This document shows, one piece after another, positions 7,919 through 17,814 of a DNA stretch of 64,000 nt. The stretch is from Microbacterium sp. cx-55 (GTDB lineage: Bacteria > Actinomycetota > Actinomycetes > Actinomycetales > Microbacteriaceae). The translations under genes were made by a program, and so were the position numbers. The DNA is taken from the NCBI RefSeq assembly GCF_021117345.1, contig NZ_CP088261.1:2232001-2296000 (forward strand). Reading direction: 5' to 3'. Below the pieces are notes generated by a model. It worked only from the letters and a program-made list of their open reading frames with translations, had not been told where the DNA came from and ran no database searches. Every line of letters starts with the position of its first letter. The stretch's first letter is position 1.

Positions 7919-9235
7919 TCAGTACCAGTAGCTGAGGCGGGCGGGAATGTCCCAGCGGAACGTGCGATCGAGCGCGACCACGTCGGCGGTGCGGATGCGG
8001 CCGGCCGCAGCCAGCGTCACCGCCGACACCTGTCCGAGCACCAGCGCGGAGAGCTCGGCGACGCCGAGCTGCACCCGCACCGATCCTTCGGCGCCGGCGT
8101 CGCCCGCCTGCACCGTTCCGGCACCATCCGCATCGACGTCGAGGGTGTATTCGCCGGTGGTGAAGCCGAACGGGTCGTCGACATCGAGCACGAAGCGTCC
8201 CGGCGCGGCGTACCGGCGAGCGCCGAGCACCGCCGGCACATCGAGCACACGCAGGTAGTGGTGGTCGAACGTGGTGACGGTCGCCGCGCGCCGGTCGGAG
8301 ATCATCCAGAGGAGCGGCTCGTCGATCGACAGCTCGCTGGCCCGCACCGTCGCGATCAGGTCAAGCTCGACGAAGTACCGCCAGAGGGCCGCGTACGCGT
8401 CATCGCCGTCGGCGAGCAGCGAGTGCAGGGTGACCGACGACTTCGTGTAGTCCTGGTCGTTCTCGGTGACCGTGTACAGCGCAAGGCCGCGGACGACCCC
8501 CGCGACGTCGGCGTACTGGATCGCCCGCAGCTGGCCGGGCTTCTCCGCATCCGGGCGCGTGCCCGCGAAACGGTCCCAGTGCCCCCCGGGCATCTCGAAC
8601 TCACCGGGACGCACCGCGCGGATGCGGTCGAACACCTCCGGGGCCTGCGCGCGCCACCGGTCGCGCGAGATGAAGTCGATGCGCCCGTCGGGCACGGGAC
8701 CTGCCCAGGACGTGCGCTTCACGTCGAGCTCGAGCGATGCCACCGACGCGGCCGGGGCGAACCCGTACCGGCCGTAGATCGTCGATTCGGTCACGGTCAG
8801 CGACGCGATCGGCAGGCCGCTCTCGACGGCGACGCGAAGCTCGCCCTCCATCATGGCGCGGGCGAGTCCCCGCCGACGGTGGGTCGGCGAGACCGTCACG
8901 CCGCTGATCCCGCACGAGGGCAGCTGCCCGCCGGGCACCGAGAGGACGCCGACCCACGACGCGAACGTCGCGACGGGCTCGTCGGGCTCGGGCGCGCTGT
9001 CATCGAGCACCGCGATCAGCCGGCGGTATCGGAGCAGGTCGAAGCCCGTGTCGCGCTGCACCTCGGTGCGCTCGCCCTCGAGGAAGCCCCGGGTCACGGA
9101 GCGCTGCCAGGCGGCGAACTCGGCGAGGTCGTCGTTGCGGAGACGGGTGAGGCGGAGTCCCCGCCGGGCGACACGGGCGGCGGATGCGGGATCCGCCGGC
9201 ATGTCGTGGTGGGCGTTGACGAACGTGTCGTCCAT
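7919..9235 (-). CDS. Eis-like GNAT family N-acetyltransferase
   Basis: 438 aa, the size and three-part layout of Eis: an N-terminal GNAT domain with acetyl-CoA loop THRRRGLARAMM, a second degenerate GNAT fold, and a C-terminal SCP2-like domain. The motif ESTIYGRYGFAPA matches the Eis segment with the catalytic Tyr, and the chain ends SYWY, in line with use of the terminal carboxylate. Eis proteins acetylate lysines and amines of drugs or host proteins; the substrate here is unknown. No signal peptide is seen. It lies 39 bp behind ispE on the same strand and may be cotranscribed. Confidence 0.9.
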   Translation of the reverse strand: MDDTFVNAHHDMPADPASAARVARRGLRLTRLRNDDLAEFAAWQRSVTRGFLEGERTEVQRDTGFDLLRYRRLIAVLDDSAPEPDEPVATFASWVGVLSVPGGQLPSCGISGVTVSPTHRRRGLARAMMEGELRVAVESGLPIASLTVTESTIYGRYGFAPAASVASLELDVKRTSWAGPVPDGRIDFISRDRWRAQAPEVFDRIRAVRPGEFEMPGGHWDRFAGTRPDAEKPGQLRAIQYADVAGVVRGLALYTVTENDQDYTKSSVTLHSLLADGDDAYAALWRYFVELDLIATVRASELSIDEPLLWMISDRRAATVTTFDHHYLRVLDVPAVLGARRYAAPGRFVLDVDDPFGFTTGEYTLDVDADGAGTVQAGDAGAEGSVRVQLGVAELSALVLGQVSAVTLAAAGRIRTADVVALDRTFRWDIPARLSYWY

Positions 9236-9274
9236 GGGTCATCCCTTCGTGGAAGCGGGTGGTGTGCGGCGGGA

Positions 9275-10207
9275 TCAGTCCACGATGCGCGCGCCGGGCA
9301 CGGGACCGTGCACGTGACGGGCGACGTGACCGCTGGCGCTCAGCACGACCTGCAGGTCGATGGCGGACTCCGCGTCGGCGGCGAGGAACGCGATGGTGGG
9401 GCCGGACCCCGAGACGAGACCGGCGAGCGCGCCCGCGCCCTCCCCCTCTTCGAGGACCGGCACGAGATCGGGCCGAAGGTGCAGAGCGGGGGCCTGGAGG
9501 TCGTTGCGCGCGCAGGCCGCGAGCATCGCCGCGTCGCCCGCACGGATCGCGTGCAGCACATCGCGGTCGACGACCGGAGTGTGCGCGGCGGGTCCGATGT
9601 CGACGGCGTGACGCTCGCGATGCTCGTCGAGCGCCCGGTACACGGCCGGAGTCGAGAGACCGTGCGGGTTCGTCACGATGACCCAGTCGAAGCGTCCGCG
9701 CGCGAGCGCCGGGCTCAGCTCATCGCCGCGCCCGGTTCCGACGGCGGTGCCGCCCATGAGCGCGAACGGCACATCGGCGCCGAGGCGCGCGGCCAGGGCG
9801 TGGAGCTCTGCGGGCGGAAGACCCGCGCCCCAGAGCGCATCGCAGGCGAGCAGCGCGGCCGCCGCATCCGCCGACCCGCCGCCCATTCCGCCGGCGACCG
9901 GCACGCCCTTGCGGATCTCCAGGTGCACTCCGCCGCGGTGGCCGATCTCTGCGGCTAGCAGCCGAGCCGCTCGCACCGCGAGGTTGCGGTCATCGAGCGG
10001 CACGCCCGCGACGTCGACGGCGCCCGTGACCGAGACGGTGATCTCGTCGCTCTCGCTCGCCCAGACATCTTCGAAGGCAGAAACGGCCTGATAGGCCGAC
10101 GCGACCTCGTGGTAACCGTCGGGCTGCAGCTCGCCGACCTCGAGGAAGACGTTGATCTTCCCGGGGGCGCGAACGTGCACGCGCCGGGCCGACCGAGAAG
10201 TGCTCAC
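9275..10207 (-). CDS. ispE: 4-diphosphocytidyl-2-C-methyl-D-erythritol kinase
   Basis: 310 aa GHMP kinase. The N-terminal motif is [14 protein letters not shown] with the catalytic Lys and DGYHEV, the ATP loop is [18 protein letters not shown], and the C-terminal motif is [13 protein letters not shown]. It phosphorylates CDP-ME in the MEP isoprenoid pathway. The GTG at 10207 has a TAGGCT -10 element 6 nt upstream, so the mRNA is probably leaderless. In many actinobacteria ispE lies next to rsmA; here a Stealth gene and a phosphodiesterase gene separate them. Confidence 0.96.
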   Translation of the reverse strand: MSTSRSARRVHVRAPGKINVFLEVGELQPDGYHEVASAYQAVSAFEDVWASESDEITVSVTGAVDVAGVPLDDRNLAVRAARLLAAEIGHRGGVHLEIRKGVPVAGGMGGGSADAAAALLACDALWGAGLPPAELHALAARLGADVPFALMGGTAVGTGRGDELSPALARGRFDWVIVTNPHGLSTPAVYRALDEHRERHAVDIGPAAHTPVVDRDVLHAIRAGDAAMLAACARNDLQAPALHLRPDLVPVLEEGEGAGALAGLVSGSGPTIAFLAADAESAIDLQVVLSASGHVARHVHGPVPGARIVD

Positions 10208-10213
10208 CCCAGC

Positions 10214-10219
10214 AGCCTA
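10214..10219 (-). promoter_or_regulatory. -10 element (TAGGCT), leaderless promoter of ispE
   Basis: TAGGCT on the minus strand ends 6 nt before the GTG start at 10207. Confidence 0.6.
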
Positions 10220-10290
10220 ACCAGCCCCGGCCCGCACGCCGGGTCCCGGATGCATCGGGCCCCGGTAACCCCGCCGTAACGCACGTGACC

Positions 10291-10296
10291 TACGCT
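10291..10296 (+). promoter_or_regulatory. -10 element (TACGCT), leaderless promoter of the Stealth gene
   Basis: TACGCT ends exactly 6 nt before the ATG at 10303. This favours the ATG at 10303 over an in-frame GTG at 10285, which lies upstream of the expected transcript start. Confidence 0.6.
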
Positions 10297-10302
10297 GACG
10301 AG

Positions 10303-11886
10303 ATGGTCTCGTTGTCCGCGCTCCCCACCGACCCGCACCCGTGGTCGTCGCTTCTGTCCCGTGAAGACGTCGTTCTCGATCACGGCGTTCTGCATGTGCG
10401 GCACGAAGACCTCTCGCCGGAAGAGGCCCGCATCGCCGACCTGCTGCGCATCGCGGAGGCTCTCGACGAGGTGGGCGTCGCCCACATCCTGATCCGGCAC
10501 GGACGACGTCAGCCCGCGCTGGCCGTCGACACGGCCGACCGCGAGCGCGCGTGGGCGGCGATCGTCGCGCTCTGCGACACCGAGCCGTTCTACGCCAAGC
10601 CCAAGGGTCTGACCGCGATTCCGGTTCCGGATCTCGCCGCCGAGCGCCGCGGACCGTCGTCGATGCGCGTGTTCCGGCCGCGGATCACCTCGGGCGGGCT
10701 GCGCTACGGCGCCGGCAGCGGCGTGCGGCTCGAGTTCTGGCGGATGGGTGCGGAGACGATCGAAGCCCCGCACGCCAACGCGCTGACCCGACGGGTCATG
10801 CCGACCGCCGACATCGAGTTCGCCGAGATCTCGCGCTACGGGCGCGGATGGCGAACGATCTCGGGCATGTTCGACGCGCACCCGGCGGAATTCACGCAGG
10901 ACATCGACATGGTCTTCTCGTGGGTGGACGGCTCGTCCAGCGAGTTCCAGCGCCAGCGCGCCGCGCAGATGGAAGGGTACGTCGTCGGCGAGGGCGACGA
11001 GGGCGCCGCCCGATACCGTCACGTCGACGAGCTGCGCTACGCGCTGCGGAGCGTGCACATGTACGCACCGTGGGTGCGGCGGATCTTCATCGCCACCGAC
11101 TCCCCGCAGCCCGCCTGGCTCGCGGACGACCCGCGGGTCACCGTCGTTCCCAGCGAAGAGTTCTTCGCGGACACCTCGGTGCTCCCGATCCACAACTCGC
11201 ACGCGGTCGAAGCGCAGCTGCACCGCATCGACGGGCTCGCCGAGCACTTCCTGTACTCGAACGACGACATGTTCTTCGGTCGCCCGGTCGAGCCGGAGCT
11301 CTTCTTCTCCCCCGCCGGGATCAGCCGCTTCGTGGAGTGCGACATCCGCATCGGCACGGGCGCGCCCGCCCCGCACCGGAGCGGCCACGACAACGCCCTG
11401 CGCGTCAACCGCGCTCTCCTGCACGAACGCTTCGACCGCACGATCACGCACGACCTCGAGCACTGCGCGACGCCGCTGCGGCGAAGCGTCATGAGCGAGC
11501 TCGAGCAGACCTTCCCCGACGACTTCGCGCGCACGGCCGCATCCCGGTTCCGTTCCGCGACCGACGTCTCGGTGACGAACAGCCTGTACCACTACTACGC
11601 GATGTTCACGGGGCGTGCGGTCGCGACGACCGCGCCCCGGACGCGCTACTTCCAGACGACTCTCGCCGACTCGCTGCGCCGGATGGAGCGGCTCTCCGAG
11701 CGCTCCGACGTCGACATGTTCTGCCTGAACGACGGCGGATCGGGCGTTGAAGTACCGGAAGAGGTGCGTGTGCGCGTGGTCACCGAACTCCTGGAGCGGA
11801 TGTTCCCCGTCCGCGCACCCTGGGAGGTGCCGGCGGTCAGCGCAGAATCGGCACAGGGGCCGTCGGAGGCATCCGGCGGGCGCTGA
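10303..11886 (+). CDS. Stealth-family sugar-phosphate transferase (capsule/wall polymer synthesis)
   Basis: 527 aa. It has the Stealth conserved regions in order: CR1 [14 protein letters not shown]2 from [20 protein letters not shown] to [13 protein letters not shown], and then [15 protein letters not shown] and CR3/CR4 regions with [10 protein letters not shown] and [16 protein letters not shown]. Stealth proteins resemble GlcNAc-1-phosphotransferases and link sugars by phosphodiester bonds in capsules and wall polysaccharides. There is no signal peptide. The gene stands alone and diverges from ispE; its 3' end overlaps the convergent phosphodiesterase gene by 50 bp. Confidence 0.93.
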   Translation: MVSLSALPTDPHPWSSLLSREDVVLDHGVLHVRHEDLSPEEARIADLLRIAEALDEVGVAHILIRHGRRQPALAVDTADRERAWAAIVALCDTEPFYAKPKGLTAIPVPDLAAERRGPSSMRVFRPRITSGGLRYGAGSGVRLEFWRMGAETIEAPHANALTRRVMPTADIEFAEISRYGRGWRTISGMFDAHPAEFTQDIDMVFSWVDGSSSEFQRQRAAQMEGYVVGEGDEGAARYRHVDELRYALRSVHMYAPWVRRIFIATDSPQPAWLADDPRVTVVPSEEFFADTSVLPIHNSHAVEAQLHRIDGLAEHFLYSNDDMFFGRPVEPELFFSPAGISRFVECDIRIGTGAPAPHRSGHDNALRVNRALLHERFDRTITHDLEHCATPLRRSVMSELEQTFPDDFARTAASRFRSATDVSVTNSLYHYYAMFTGRAVATTAPRTRYFQTTLADSLRRMERLSERSDVDMFCLNDGGSGVEVPEEVRVRVVTELLERMFPVRAPWEVPAVSAESAQGPSEASGGR

Positions 11887-12754
11887 CGTCCTGCTCGATC
11901 CCGGCCTCGTGCAGGCGCCGGAGGGCTTCGCTCGGGTCGATGTACTCGAGCGGGCGCGGCGCCTCGACCGAGACGACCGAGTGCACGACGGTGTCGGCGA
12001 AGACGTGCACGAGGTTGTAGGACTGCGAGCCGTCCTGCGGGCGCGTGCCGCCGACCGGAACCGTCAGGTCCTGGGCGTAGCAGGTGGATGACGCGACCGA
12101 CACCGGGATACCGGCGAAGGTCGCGAACGTCGAGTAGTGCAGGTGCCCGGCGATGATCGCGCGCACATCGGTGCCGCGGAGCACCGTCGCGAGCGAGCGC
12201 TGGTCGCGCAGCTCCACGCTGGCGGCGAGCGGCAGAACGCTCGGCACGGGCGGGTGATGGAGGGCCAGGATCGTGCCGAGCGGCGCGGGCGAGGCCAGCA
12301 CGCCGGAGAGCCATTCGAGCTGCTCGGGGCGCAGCTCGCCGTGGTGGTGCCCGGGCACGGAGGTGTCGAGGGTGATCAGGCGGAGCCCGTCGAGCTCGTC
12401 GACCCGATCGATCGGCGTGCCCTCGGCCGGGGCGTCGAGCAGGCGTTCGCGGAACGCACCGCGGTCGTCGTGGTTGCCCATGACCCAGAACACGGGGGCA
12501 CCCAGGCGTGCGGCGAAGGGTTCGACGAGCTCACGGAGCGCCGTGTACGCGTCGGCCTCGCCGAGGTCGACGAGGTCTCCGGTGAAGACGATTCCGTCGG
12601 GGGTGACCCCGCTCGCTTCGATGCCGTCGAGAGCGCGCTGCAGGCGGCGCTCTCCGTCCACCCGATCGAACAACAGGGGTCCCGGTGCACGCAGGTGCGT
12701 GTCACTCAGATGCAACAGGACTCGTTCGGCCGCGGGATGCTCCCCGGTTCGCAT
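11837..12754 (-). CDS. Metallophosphoesterase, CpdA-like (cyclic nucleotide phosphodiesterase type)
   Basis: 305 aa with every metal-binding motif of the class III phosphodiesterase fold: [10 protein letters not shown] (DxH), [10 protein letters not shown] (GD), VMGNHDDRG (GNHD), ALHHPPVPS and IAGHLHYST (GHxH). The active site is intact. The closest characterised group is CpdA and Rv0805 (cAMP or cGMP hydrolysis), but the true substrate is open. The ATG at 12754 follows GAGGAG by 8 nt. The 3' end overlaps the convergent Stealth gene by 50 bp. Confidence 0.9.
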   Translation of the reverse strand: MRTGEHPAAERVLLHLSDTHLRAPGPLLFDRVDGERRLQRALDGIEASGVTPDGIVFTGDLVDLGEADAYTALRELVEPFAARLGAPVFWVMGNHDDRGAFRERLLDAPAEGTPIDRVDELDGLRLITLDTSVPGHHHGELRPEQLEWLSGVLASPAPLGTILALHHPPVPSVLPLAASVELRDQRSLATVLRGTDVRAIIAGHLHYSTFATFAGIPVSVASSTCYAQDLTVPVGGTRPQDGSQSYNLVHVFADTVVHSVVSVEAPRPLEYIDPSEALRRLHEAGIEQDVSARRMPPTAPVPILR

Positions 12755-12804
12755 GAGCGTGCTCCTCGCCCACGGACCGCAGATCGGGCCGTGTCGTGAG
12801 GAAA

Positions 12805-12810
12805 ATGCTA
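12805..12810 (-). promoter_or_regulatory. Possible -10 element (TAGCAT) of the phosphodiesterase gene
   Basis: TAGCAT on the minus strand, 50 nt before the ATG, in the 125-bp gap behind rsmA. It gives a leader of about 43 nt holding the GAGGAG site. Nothing else was seen in this gap. Confidence 0.35.
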
Positions 12811-12879
12811 CCGAACGGAGCCTCGCAGGCCTGGGAATAGACGATGAACGTCCGAAGAATCTCCGGGAGCGCGCTCGCG

Positions 12880-13722
12880 TCAGAGCGCGAGGGCGATGCG
12901 ATGGAAATCGTCGACCGTGAGCTGCTCGCCGCGTTCGGTCGGGTCGATGCCGGCAGCCTCCAGGACGACGGATGCGGCCGCCGCCGAACCGCCGAGCTCG
13001 CTCGAGAGCGCCTGCCGGAGCATCTTCCGGCGCTGCTGGAACGCCGCGTCGATCAGGCGGAACGTGCGCACCCGCTCCTCGTCGTCCGCGCGGAGCTGGT
13101 CGTCGCGCACGAATCCGACGAGCACGCTGTCGACGTTCGGAACCGGCCAGAACACCTGTCGCGACACGGTGCCCGCCAGCCGCCAGGTGCCGTACCAGGC
13201 GGCCTTGACGCTCGGGGCACCGTAGATCTTCGACCCGGGAGGCGCCGCCATCCGCTCTCCGACCTCCGCCTGCACCATGACGACGCCGCGCTGCAGATAC
13301 GGGAACGACTCGAGGAAGTGCAGCAGCACCGGCACCGACACGTTGTACGGCAGGTTCGCCACCAGCACGGTCGGTTCGCCCGGAAGGTCCCGGATGCGGA
13401 GGGCATCGGCGTCGACGACGCGCAGCATCCCGTCCCGCACGCCGTGCGCGCGCGCCGTCGCCGGCAGCCGCTCCGCGAGGCGGTGGTCGATCTCGACCGC
13501 GAGCACGCTCGCACCGGTCTCGAGGATCGCCAGCGTGAGCGAGCCGAGGCCCGGGCCTACCTCGACGACGTGCTCGCCCGCCGTGACGCGGGCGACCTGC
13601 ACGATCTTGCGCACCGTGTTGGCGTCGACGACGAAGTTCTGACCCAGCTTCTTCGTCGGGGTGACGTCGAGCTCAGCGGCGAGCGCGCGGATCTCAGCCG
13701 CGCCGAGCAGGTGCACGGTCAT
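12880..13722 (-). CDS. rsmA: 16S rRNA (adenine1518-N6/adenine1519-N6)-dimethyltransferase RsmA (KsgA)
   Basis: 280 aa. It carries the KsgA motifs [17 protein letters not shown], the SAM loop [14 protein letters not shown], acidic LAVEIDHRL and the catalytic [14 protein letters not shown]. It dimethylates two adenines in helix 45 during late 30S assembly. The ATG at 13722 has a TAGAGT -10 element 6 nt upstream, so the transcript is probably leaderless. It diverges from the sugar transporter gene across 69 bp. In mycobacteria an rpf gene lies between tatD and this gene; here the transporter takes that place. Confidence 0.97.
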   Translation of the reverse strand: MTVHLLGAAEIRALAAELDVTPTKKLGQNFVVDANTVRKIVQVARVTAGEHVVEVGPGLGSLTLAILETGASVLAVEIDHRLAERLPATARAHGVRDGMLRVVDADALRIRDLPGEPTVLVANLPYNVSVPVLLHFLESFPYLQRGVVMVQAEVGERMAAPPGSKIYGAPSVKAAWYGTWRLAGTVSRQVFWPVPNVDSVLVGFVRDDQLRADDEERVRTFRLIDAAFQQRRKMLRQALSSELGGSAAAASVVLEAAGIDPTERGEQLTVDDFHRIALAL

Positions 13723-13728
13723 TCCTCA

Positions 13729-13734
13729 ACTCTA
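13729..13734 (-). promoter_or_regulatory. -10 element (TAGAGT), leaderless promoter of rsmA
   Basis: TAGAGT on the minus strand ends 6 nt before the ATG at 13722. Confidence 0.6.
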
Positions 13735-13778
13735 ACCAGCCGTGGTGTCAATCACCCCGCCGTCGCTCCGGGGAGGTC

Positions 13779-13784
13779 TATCGT
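13779..13784 (+). promoter_or_regulatory. -10 element (TATCGT), leaderless promoter of the sugar transporter
   Basis: TATCGT ends 7 nt before the GTG at 13792. Confidence 0.5.
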
Positions 13785-13791
13785 TTCCTGA

Positions 13792-15249
13792 GTGAACAGC
13801 AGCGAGACCCTTCCTCCCGGCACGTTTTCGATGAAAAGCCCCTACGGGAGACGCGCCACGGCGCTGTCGATCGCCGCAGCCGTCGGCGGATTCCTGTTCG
13901 GCTTCGACTCGTCCGTCATCAACGGTGCGGTCGCATCGATCGAGTCCGAGTACACCAAGGACGCCCTCCTGACCGGCTTCGTCGTCGCGGTTGCGCTCCT
14001 CGGTTGCGCACTCGGCGCGATCATCGCCGGCGCCCTGTCGGACCGGTGGGGGCGGCTGCGGGTCATGCTGCTCGGATCGGCCATGTTCCTGATCAGCTCG
14101 ATCGGATCCGCCCTGACCTTCAGCGTCCCCGACCTGATCGTCTGGCGCGTGCTCGGCGGCATCGGTATCGGCATTGCCTCGGTCGTGGCCCCCGCGTACA
14201 TCGCCGAGATCGCCCCGCGCCAGGTTCGCGGCGGCCTCGCGTCGCTCCAGCAGCTCGCGATCACCCTCGGTATTTTCACGGCGCTTCTCAGCAACGCCGT
14301 CCTCGCGGGTGTCGCCGGCAGCGCCGACAACGTGCTGTGGTGGGGCCTCGACGCGTGGCGCTGGATGTTCCTCATCGGCGTCATCCCGGCCGCGGTCTAC
14401 GGCATCCTCTCGTTCACCATGCCGGAGTCACCGCGGTACCTGCTCGCGAAGGGCCGGAACGACGAGGCGCGCGCGATCTTCCAGCGCCTCGTGCCCGCCG
14501 CCGACCTCGACAAGACCATGAACGAGCTGATCAGCGGAATCGAAGACGATCGCAAGAACCGAAGCGCGTCGCTGCGCGGCAAAGCCCTCGGCCTTCAGCC
14601 CATCGTCTGGATCGGCATCATCCTGTCGGTGTTCCAGCAGTTCGTCGGCATCAACGTGATCTTCTACTACTCCACGACGCTCTGGCGGGCGGTCGGTTTC
14701 GATGAGAGCAACTCGCTGCTGATCAGCGTGTTTACCTCGGTGACCAACGTGCTGGTCACCCTGATCGCGATCTTCCTCGTCGACCGCATCGGCCGCAAGC
14801 CGATCCTGTTGGTTGGTTCGCTGCTGATGACCGTCTCGCTCGGCACCATGGCGCTGGCGTTCGCCTTCGCGCAAACGGTGGACGGCGAAGTCACCCTGCC
14901 CGGTGCCTGGGGACCGATCGCGCTGGTCGCCGCGAACCTCTTCGTCGTCGGTTTCGGCGCCTCGTGGGGCCCGCTCGTGTGGGTTCTCCTCGGCGAGATC
15001 TTCCCGAGCCGCATCCGCGGCAAGGCGCTCGGCGTCGCCGCCGGTGCCCAGTGGATCGCCAACTTCCTGGTCTCGTGGACGTTCCCGCAGCTGTCGGAGT
15101 GGTCACTCCCCCTCACGTACGGCATGTACGCGTTGTTCGCCGCGCTCTCGTTCGTGTTCGTGCTCTGGAAGATTCCGGAGACAAAGGGCATGGCGCTCGA
15201 GCAGACCGAGACGCTCTTCGTCCGGAAGCAGAAGCAGACCGCCACGTAA
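13792..15249 (+). CDS. MFS sugar porter (proton/sugar symporter family)
   Basis: 485 aa, 12 membrane segments. Family signatures are present: GGFLFGFDSSVINGA in TM1, DRWGRLR after TM2, VVAPAYIAEIAPRQVRG, PESPRYLLAKGR ending the N half, QQFVGINVIFYYS in TM7, DRIGRKPILL and the C-terminal PETKG. It resembles XylE, GlcP and AraE; the sugar cannot be fixed. The GTG at 13792 is supported by a -10 element 7 nt upstream; the alternative ATG at 13831 would also keep the whole TM region. A hairpin follows the stop. Confidence 0.93.
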   Translation: MNSSETLPPGTFSMKSPYGRRATALSIAAAVGGFLFGFDSSVINGAVASIESEYTKDALLTGFVVAVALLGCALGAIIAGALSDRWGRLRVMLLGSAMFLISSIGSALTFSVPDLIVWRVLGGIGIGIASVVAPAYIAEIAPRQVRGGLASLQQLAITLGIFTALLSNAVLAGVAGSADNVLWWGLDAWRWMFLIGVIPAAVYGILSFTMPESPRYLLAKGRNDEARAIFQRLVPAADLDKTMNELISGIEDDRKNRSASLRGKALGLQPIVWIGIILSVFQQFVGINVIFYYSTTLWRAVGFDESNSLLISVFTSVTNVLVTLIAIFLVDRIGRKPILLVGSLLMTVSLGTMALAFAFAQTVDGEVTLPGAWGPIALVAANLFVVGFGASWGPLVWVLLGEIFPSRIRGKALGVAAGAQWIANFLVSWTFPQLSEWSLPLTYGMYALFAALSFVFVLWKIPETKGMALEQTETLFVRKQKQTAT

Positions 15250-15258
15250 GACGATCCG

Positions 15259-15289
15259 GCCCGGGGTGCGGTGACCGCCCGCCCCGGGC
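15259..15289. terminator. Hairpin terminator between convergent genes
   Basis: GCCCGGGG at 15259-15266 pairs with CCCCGGGC at 15282-15289 and is followed on the plus strand by TTCGTCGTT. It lies between the sugar porter stop and the tatD stop and may serve both. Confidence 0.7.
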
Positions 15290-15305
15290 TTCGTCGTTCC
15301 CGGGG

Positions 15306-16190
15306 TCAGTCGAACGAGCCGTAGACGGCGAGCGTGTTCGCGGCGATCTGGGCGCAGAGTTCGTCGAGACCGATGCCGAGCTCTGCGGCCATGAACCGCA
15401 CCGTCACCGGCACGAGGTAGGGCGCGTTCGGGCGTCCGCGGTAGGGCGTCGGCGTGAGGAACGGTGCATCCGTCTCGACCAGGATCCGATCCAGCGGCGT
15501 CACCGCGAGCGCGTCGCGGAGGTTCTGCGCGTTCTTGAAGGTCACGTTTCCGGCGTACGAGAGCCAGTACCCGCGGTCCGTCGCGATCCGGGCCATCTCG
15601 GCGTCGCCGGAGAAGCAGTGGAAGACCGTGCGCTCCGGAGCGCCGACCCGCATCAGCGTCTCGAGCACCTCGTCGTGGGCGTCACGATCGTGGATCTGCA
15701 TGGCGATGTCGTGCTTTTTCGCGAGGGCGATGTGCGCCTCGAAGCTCTCGTACTGGGCGGGCACTCCGTCGGCATCCGTCCGGAAGAAGTCGAGGCCCGT
15801 CTCGCCGATCGCCCGCACCCGGGGCTGGGCCGCGAGGTCGTCCATCGCCGCGATCGCCTCGTCGAGCCGACCCGCGGCCGCGTACAGCGGCGCCTCGTTC
15901 GGGTGGATGGCGACGGCGGCGAGCACGCGGGGGTGGGATGCCGCGGCCCACGCCGACCAGCGGCTGGAGTCGATGTCCCCGCCGGCCTGAACGACACCCC
16001 GGACGCCGACGGCGAGCGCACGCTCGAGCTGCTCGTCGAGGCTCAGCGCATCGTCGCCATCCTGGATCTCGAGGTGGCAGTGGTTGTCGTAGACGGGCAC
16101 CGCGAGCGGCTCGGGAGGGTCGGGATAGCTGAGATCCCGCGTGCCCTTCTCGCGCTGCCGAACGTACTGGCTCGGATCGGTTCCGCTCAC
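15306..16190 (-). CDS. tatD: TatD-family metal-dependent deoxyribonuclease
   Basis: 294 aa. Metal ligands of the TatD TIM barrel are visible: YDNHCHLEIQ (HxH), GETGLDFF (Glu), QIHDRDAHDEVLE (His), VFHCFSGD (His) and ETDAPFLTP (Asp). The family shows 3'-5' DNase activity. The start lies 4 bp behind the metG stop, so it is cotranscribed with metG, as is common in actinobacteria. About 30 residues precede the barrel, including an Arg/Lys-rich stretch. Confidence 0.94.
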   Translation of the reverse strand: MSGTDPSQYVRQREKGTRDLSYPDPPEPLAVPVYDNHCHLEIQDGDDALSLDEQLERALAVGVRGVVQAGGDIDSSRWSAWAAASHPRVLAAVAIHPNEAPLYAAAGRLDEAIAAMDDLAAQPRVRAIGETGLDFFRTDADGVPAQYESFEAHIALAKKHDIAMQIHDRDAHDEVLETLMRVGAPERTVFHCFSGDAEMARIATDRGYWLSYAGNVTFKNAQNLRDALAVTPLDRILVETDAPFLTPTPYRGRPNAPYLVPVTVRFMAAELGIGLDELCAQIAANTLAVYGSFD

Positions 16191-16194
16191 CGGA

Positions 16195-17769
16195 TCAGGG
16201 GTTCTCGATGCGCGGGAACAGCGGCTCGAGCCCGTTCACCGAGGTGCCCGGGCGAAGGGTCCCCCACTCGCCGGCTCGGCGGAGCGGCTGGTCCTGCAGC
16301 CGGCCCAGGCTCTCGGCCGCGCCGAGCGCCACCCAGAGCTTCTCGGTGGCGACGGGCATGACCGGGGAGAGCAGCACGGCCAGCGCGCGGAGGCCCTCCG
16401 CCGCGGTGTACAGCACGGTTCCGAGCCGCGACCGCTCTGCGGGATCCTTCGCGAGCGCCCACGGCTCGTTCTCGGTGATGTACCCGTTCAGAGCGTCGAC
16501 GATCGTCCAGATCGCGGCGATGGCCTCGTCGATGCGGAATCGTTCGATCGCCGCATCCGCCGCCGATGCCGCATCCGCGACGATGCGCTGCACCGCGAGG
16601 TCGGCCTCGGTGTACTCGCCGGCGGGCGGCACGATCGACTCGAAGTAGCGGCCGACCATGGCGATCGTCCGCGACGCGAGGTTTCCGAACCCGTTCGCGA
16701 GTTCGGCCTGATACCGCGCCGCCAGGTCTTCCCAGGAGAACGACCCGTCCTGGCCGAAGGCGATCGCCGACAGGAAGTAGAACCGGTACGCGTCGGAGCC
16801 GAACACGTCGGTGATCTCGGACGGTGCGATACCGGTGAGCTTCGACTTGGACATCTTCTCGCCGCCGACGAGCAGCCAGCCGTGGGCGAAGACGCCCCGG
16901 GGCACCTCGAGGCCCGCCGCCATCAGCATCGCCGGCCAGATCACGGCGTGGAAGCGGAGGATGTCTTTGCCGACGACGTGGTACGCCGGCCACCGGCGCT
17001 CGAACTGCTCCTCGTCGTCGCCGTAGCCGATCGCCGTGGCGTAGTTCAGCAGCGCATCGACCCACACGTAGATCACATGCGACGGGTCCCACGGCACCTG
17101 GATGCCCCAGTCGAACGCGGACCGCGAGATCGACAGGTCCTTCAGACCCGATCGCACGAACGAGACGACCTCGTTGCGCGCGGACTCGGGGCGGATGAAG
17201 TCGGGCTGGTCCTTGTAGAGCGCGAGCAACGGCTCGGTGAACTCGCTGAGCTTGAAGAAGTAGTTCTTTTCCTGCAGCAGTTCGAGCGGCTTCGAGTGGA
17301 TGGCACACACCTTGAGGCCCTCGAACGCGCCCGTGCCGTCGAGGATCTCAGACTCGGGCTTGAACTCCTCGCAGCCGACGCAGTACAGCGCCTCGTACTC
17401 GCCCGCGTAGATGTACCCGCGGTCGAAGATGGCCTGCACGAAGCGCTTCACGCGCTCCTCGTGGCGTTCCTGGGTCGTCCGGATGAAGTCGTCGTTGGCG
17501 ACGTCGAGGGTGCGAAGGAGCGGGAACCAGGCCTCGCTCACGAGCTTGTCGACCCATTCCTGGGGCGTCACGCCGTTCGCCGCGGCCGCCCGCAGCATCT
17601 TCTGCCCGTGCTCGTCGGTGCCGGTCAGCATCCAGGTGTCGTCGCCGCCCTGGCGGTGCCAGCGCGCGAGCGTGTCGACGGCGACCGTCGTGTACCCGTG
17701 ACCGATGTGCGGAACATCGCTCGGGTAGTAGATCGGCGTCGTGATGTAGAAGGAATCCCCGGTGCTCAC
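16195..17769 (-). CDS. metG: Methionine--tRNA ligase
   Basis: 524 aa class I synthetase. HIGH is in VPHIGHGYTT, KMSKS in GEKMSKSKLTG, and the connective peptide contains CVGCEEF. The C-terminal anticodon-binding helical domain follows, with WTIVDALNGYI. The extra C-terminal tRNA-binding domain of long MetG forms is absent, as in the short actinobacterial type. The GTG at 17769 has TAGAAT exactly 6 nt upstream. tatD follows after 4 bp. Confidence 0.97.
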   Translation of the reverse strand: MSTGDSFYITTPIYYPSDVPHIGHGYTTVAVDTLARWHRQGGDDTWMLTGTDEHGQKMLRAAAANGVTPQEWVDKLVSEAWFPLLRTLDVANDDFIRTTQERHEERVKRFVQAIFDRGYIYAGEYEALYCVGCEEFKPESEILDGTGAFEGLKVCAIHSKPLELLQEKNYFFKLSEFTEPLLALYKDQPDFIRPESARNEVVSFVRSGLKDLSISRSAFDWGIQVPWDPSHVIYVWVDALLNYATAIGYGDDEEQFERRWPAYHVVGKDILRFHAVIWPAMLMAAGLEVPRGVFAHGWLLVGGEKMSKSKLTGIAPSEITDVFGSDAYRFYFLSAIAFGQDGSFSWEDLAARYQAELANGFGNLASRTIAMVGRYFESIVPPAGEYTEADLAVQRIVADAASAADAAIERFRIDEAIAAIWTIVDALNGYITENEPWALAKDPAERSRLGTVLYTAAEGLRALAVLLSPVMPVATEKLWVALGAAESLGRLQDQPLRRAGEWGTLRPGTSVNGLEPLFPRIENP

Positions 17770-17775
17770 TCGACG

Positions 17776-17781
17776 ATTCTA
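17776..17781 (-). promoter_or_regulatory. -10 element (TAGAAT), leaderless promoter of metG-tatD
   Basis: TAGAAT on the minus strand (5 of 6 bases of the consensus) ends 6 nt before the metG GTG. Confidence 0.65.
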
Positions 17782-17814
17782 GGCGGGGCGGATGCGGCAG
17801 GCCGCCCGTGTGAC

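Noticed and set aside
10285..10302. Earlier GTG start for the Stealth gene
   Set aside because: It would lie upstream of the transcript start predicted from TACGCT, and the extra six residues add nothing to the conserved domain.
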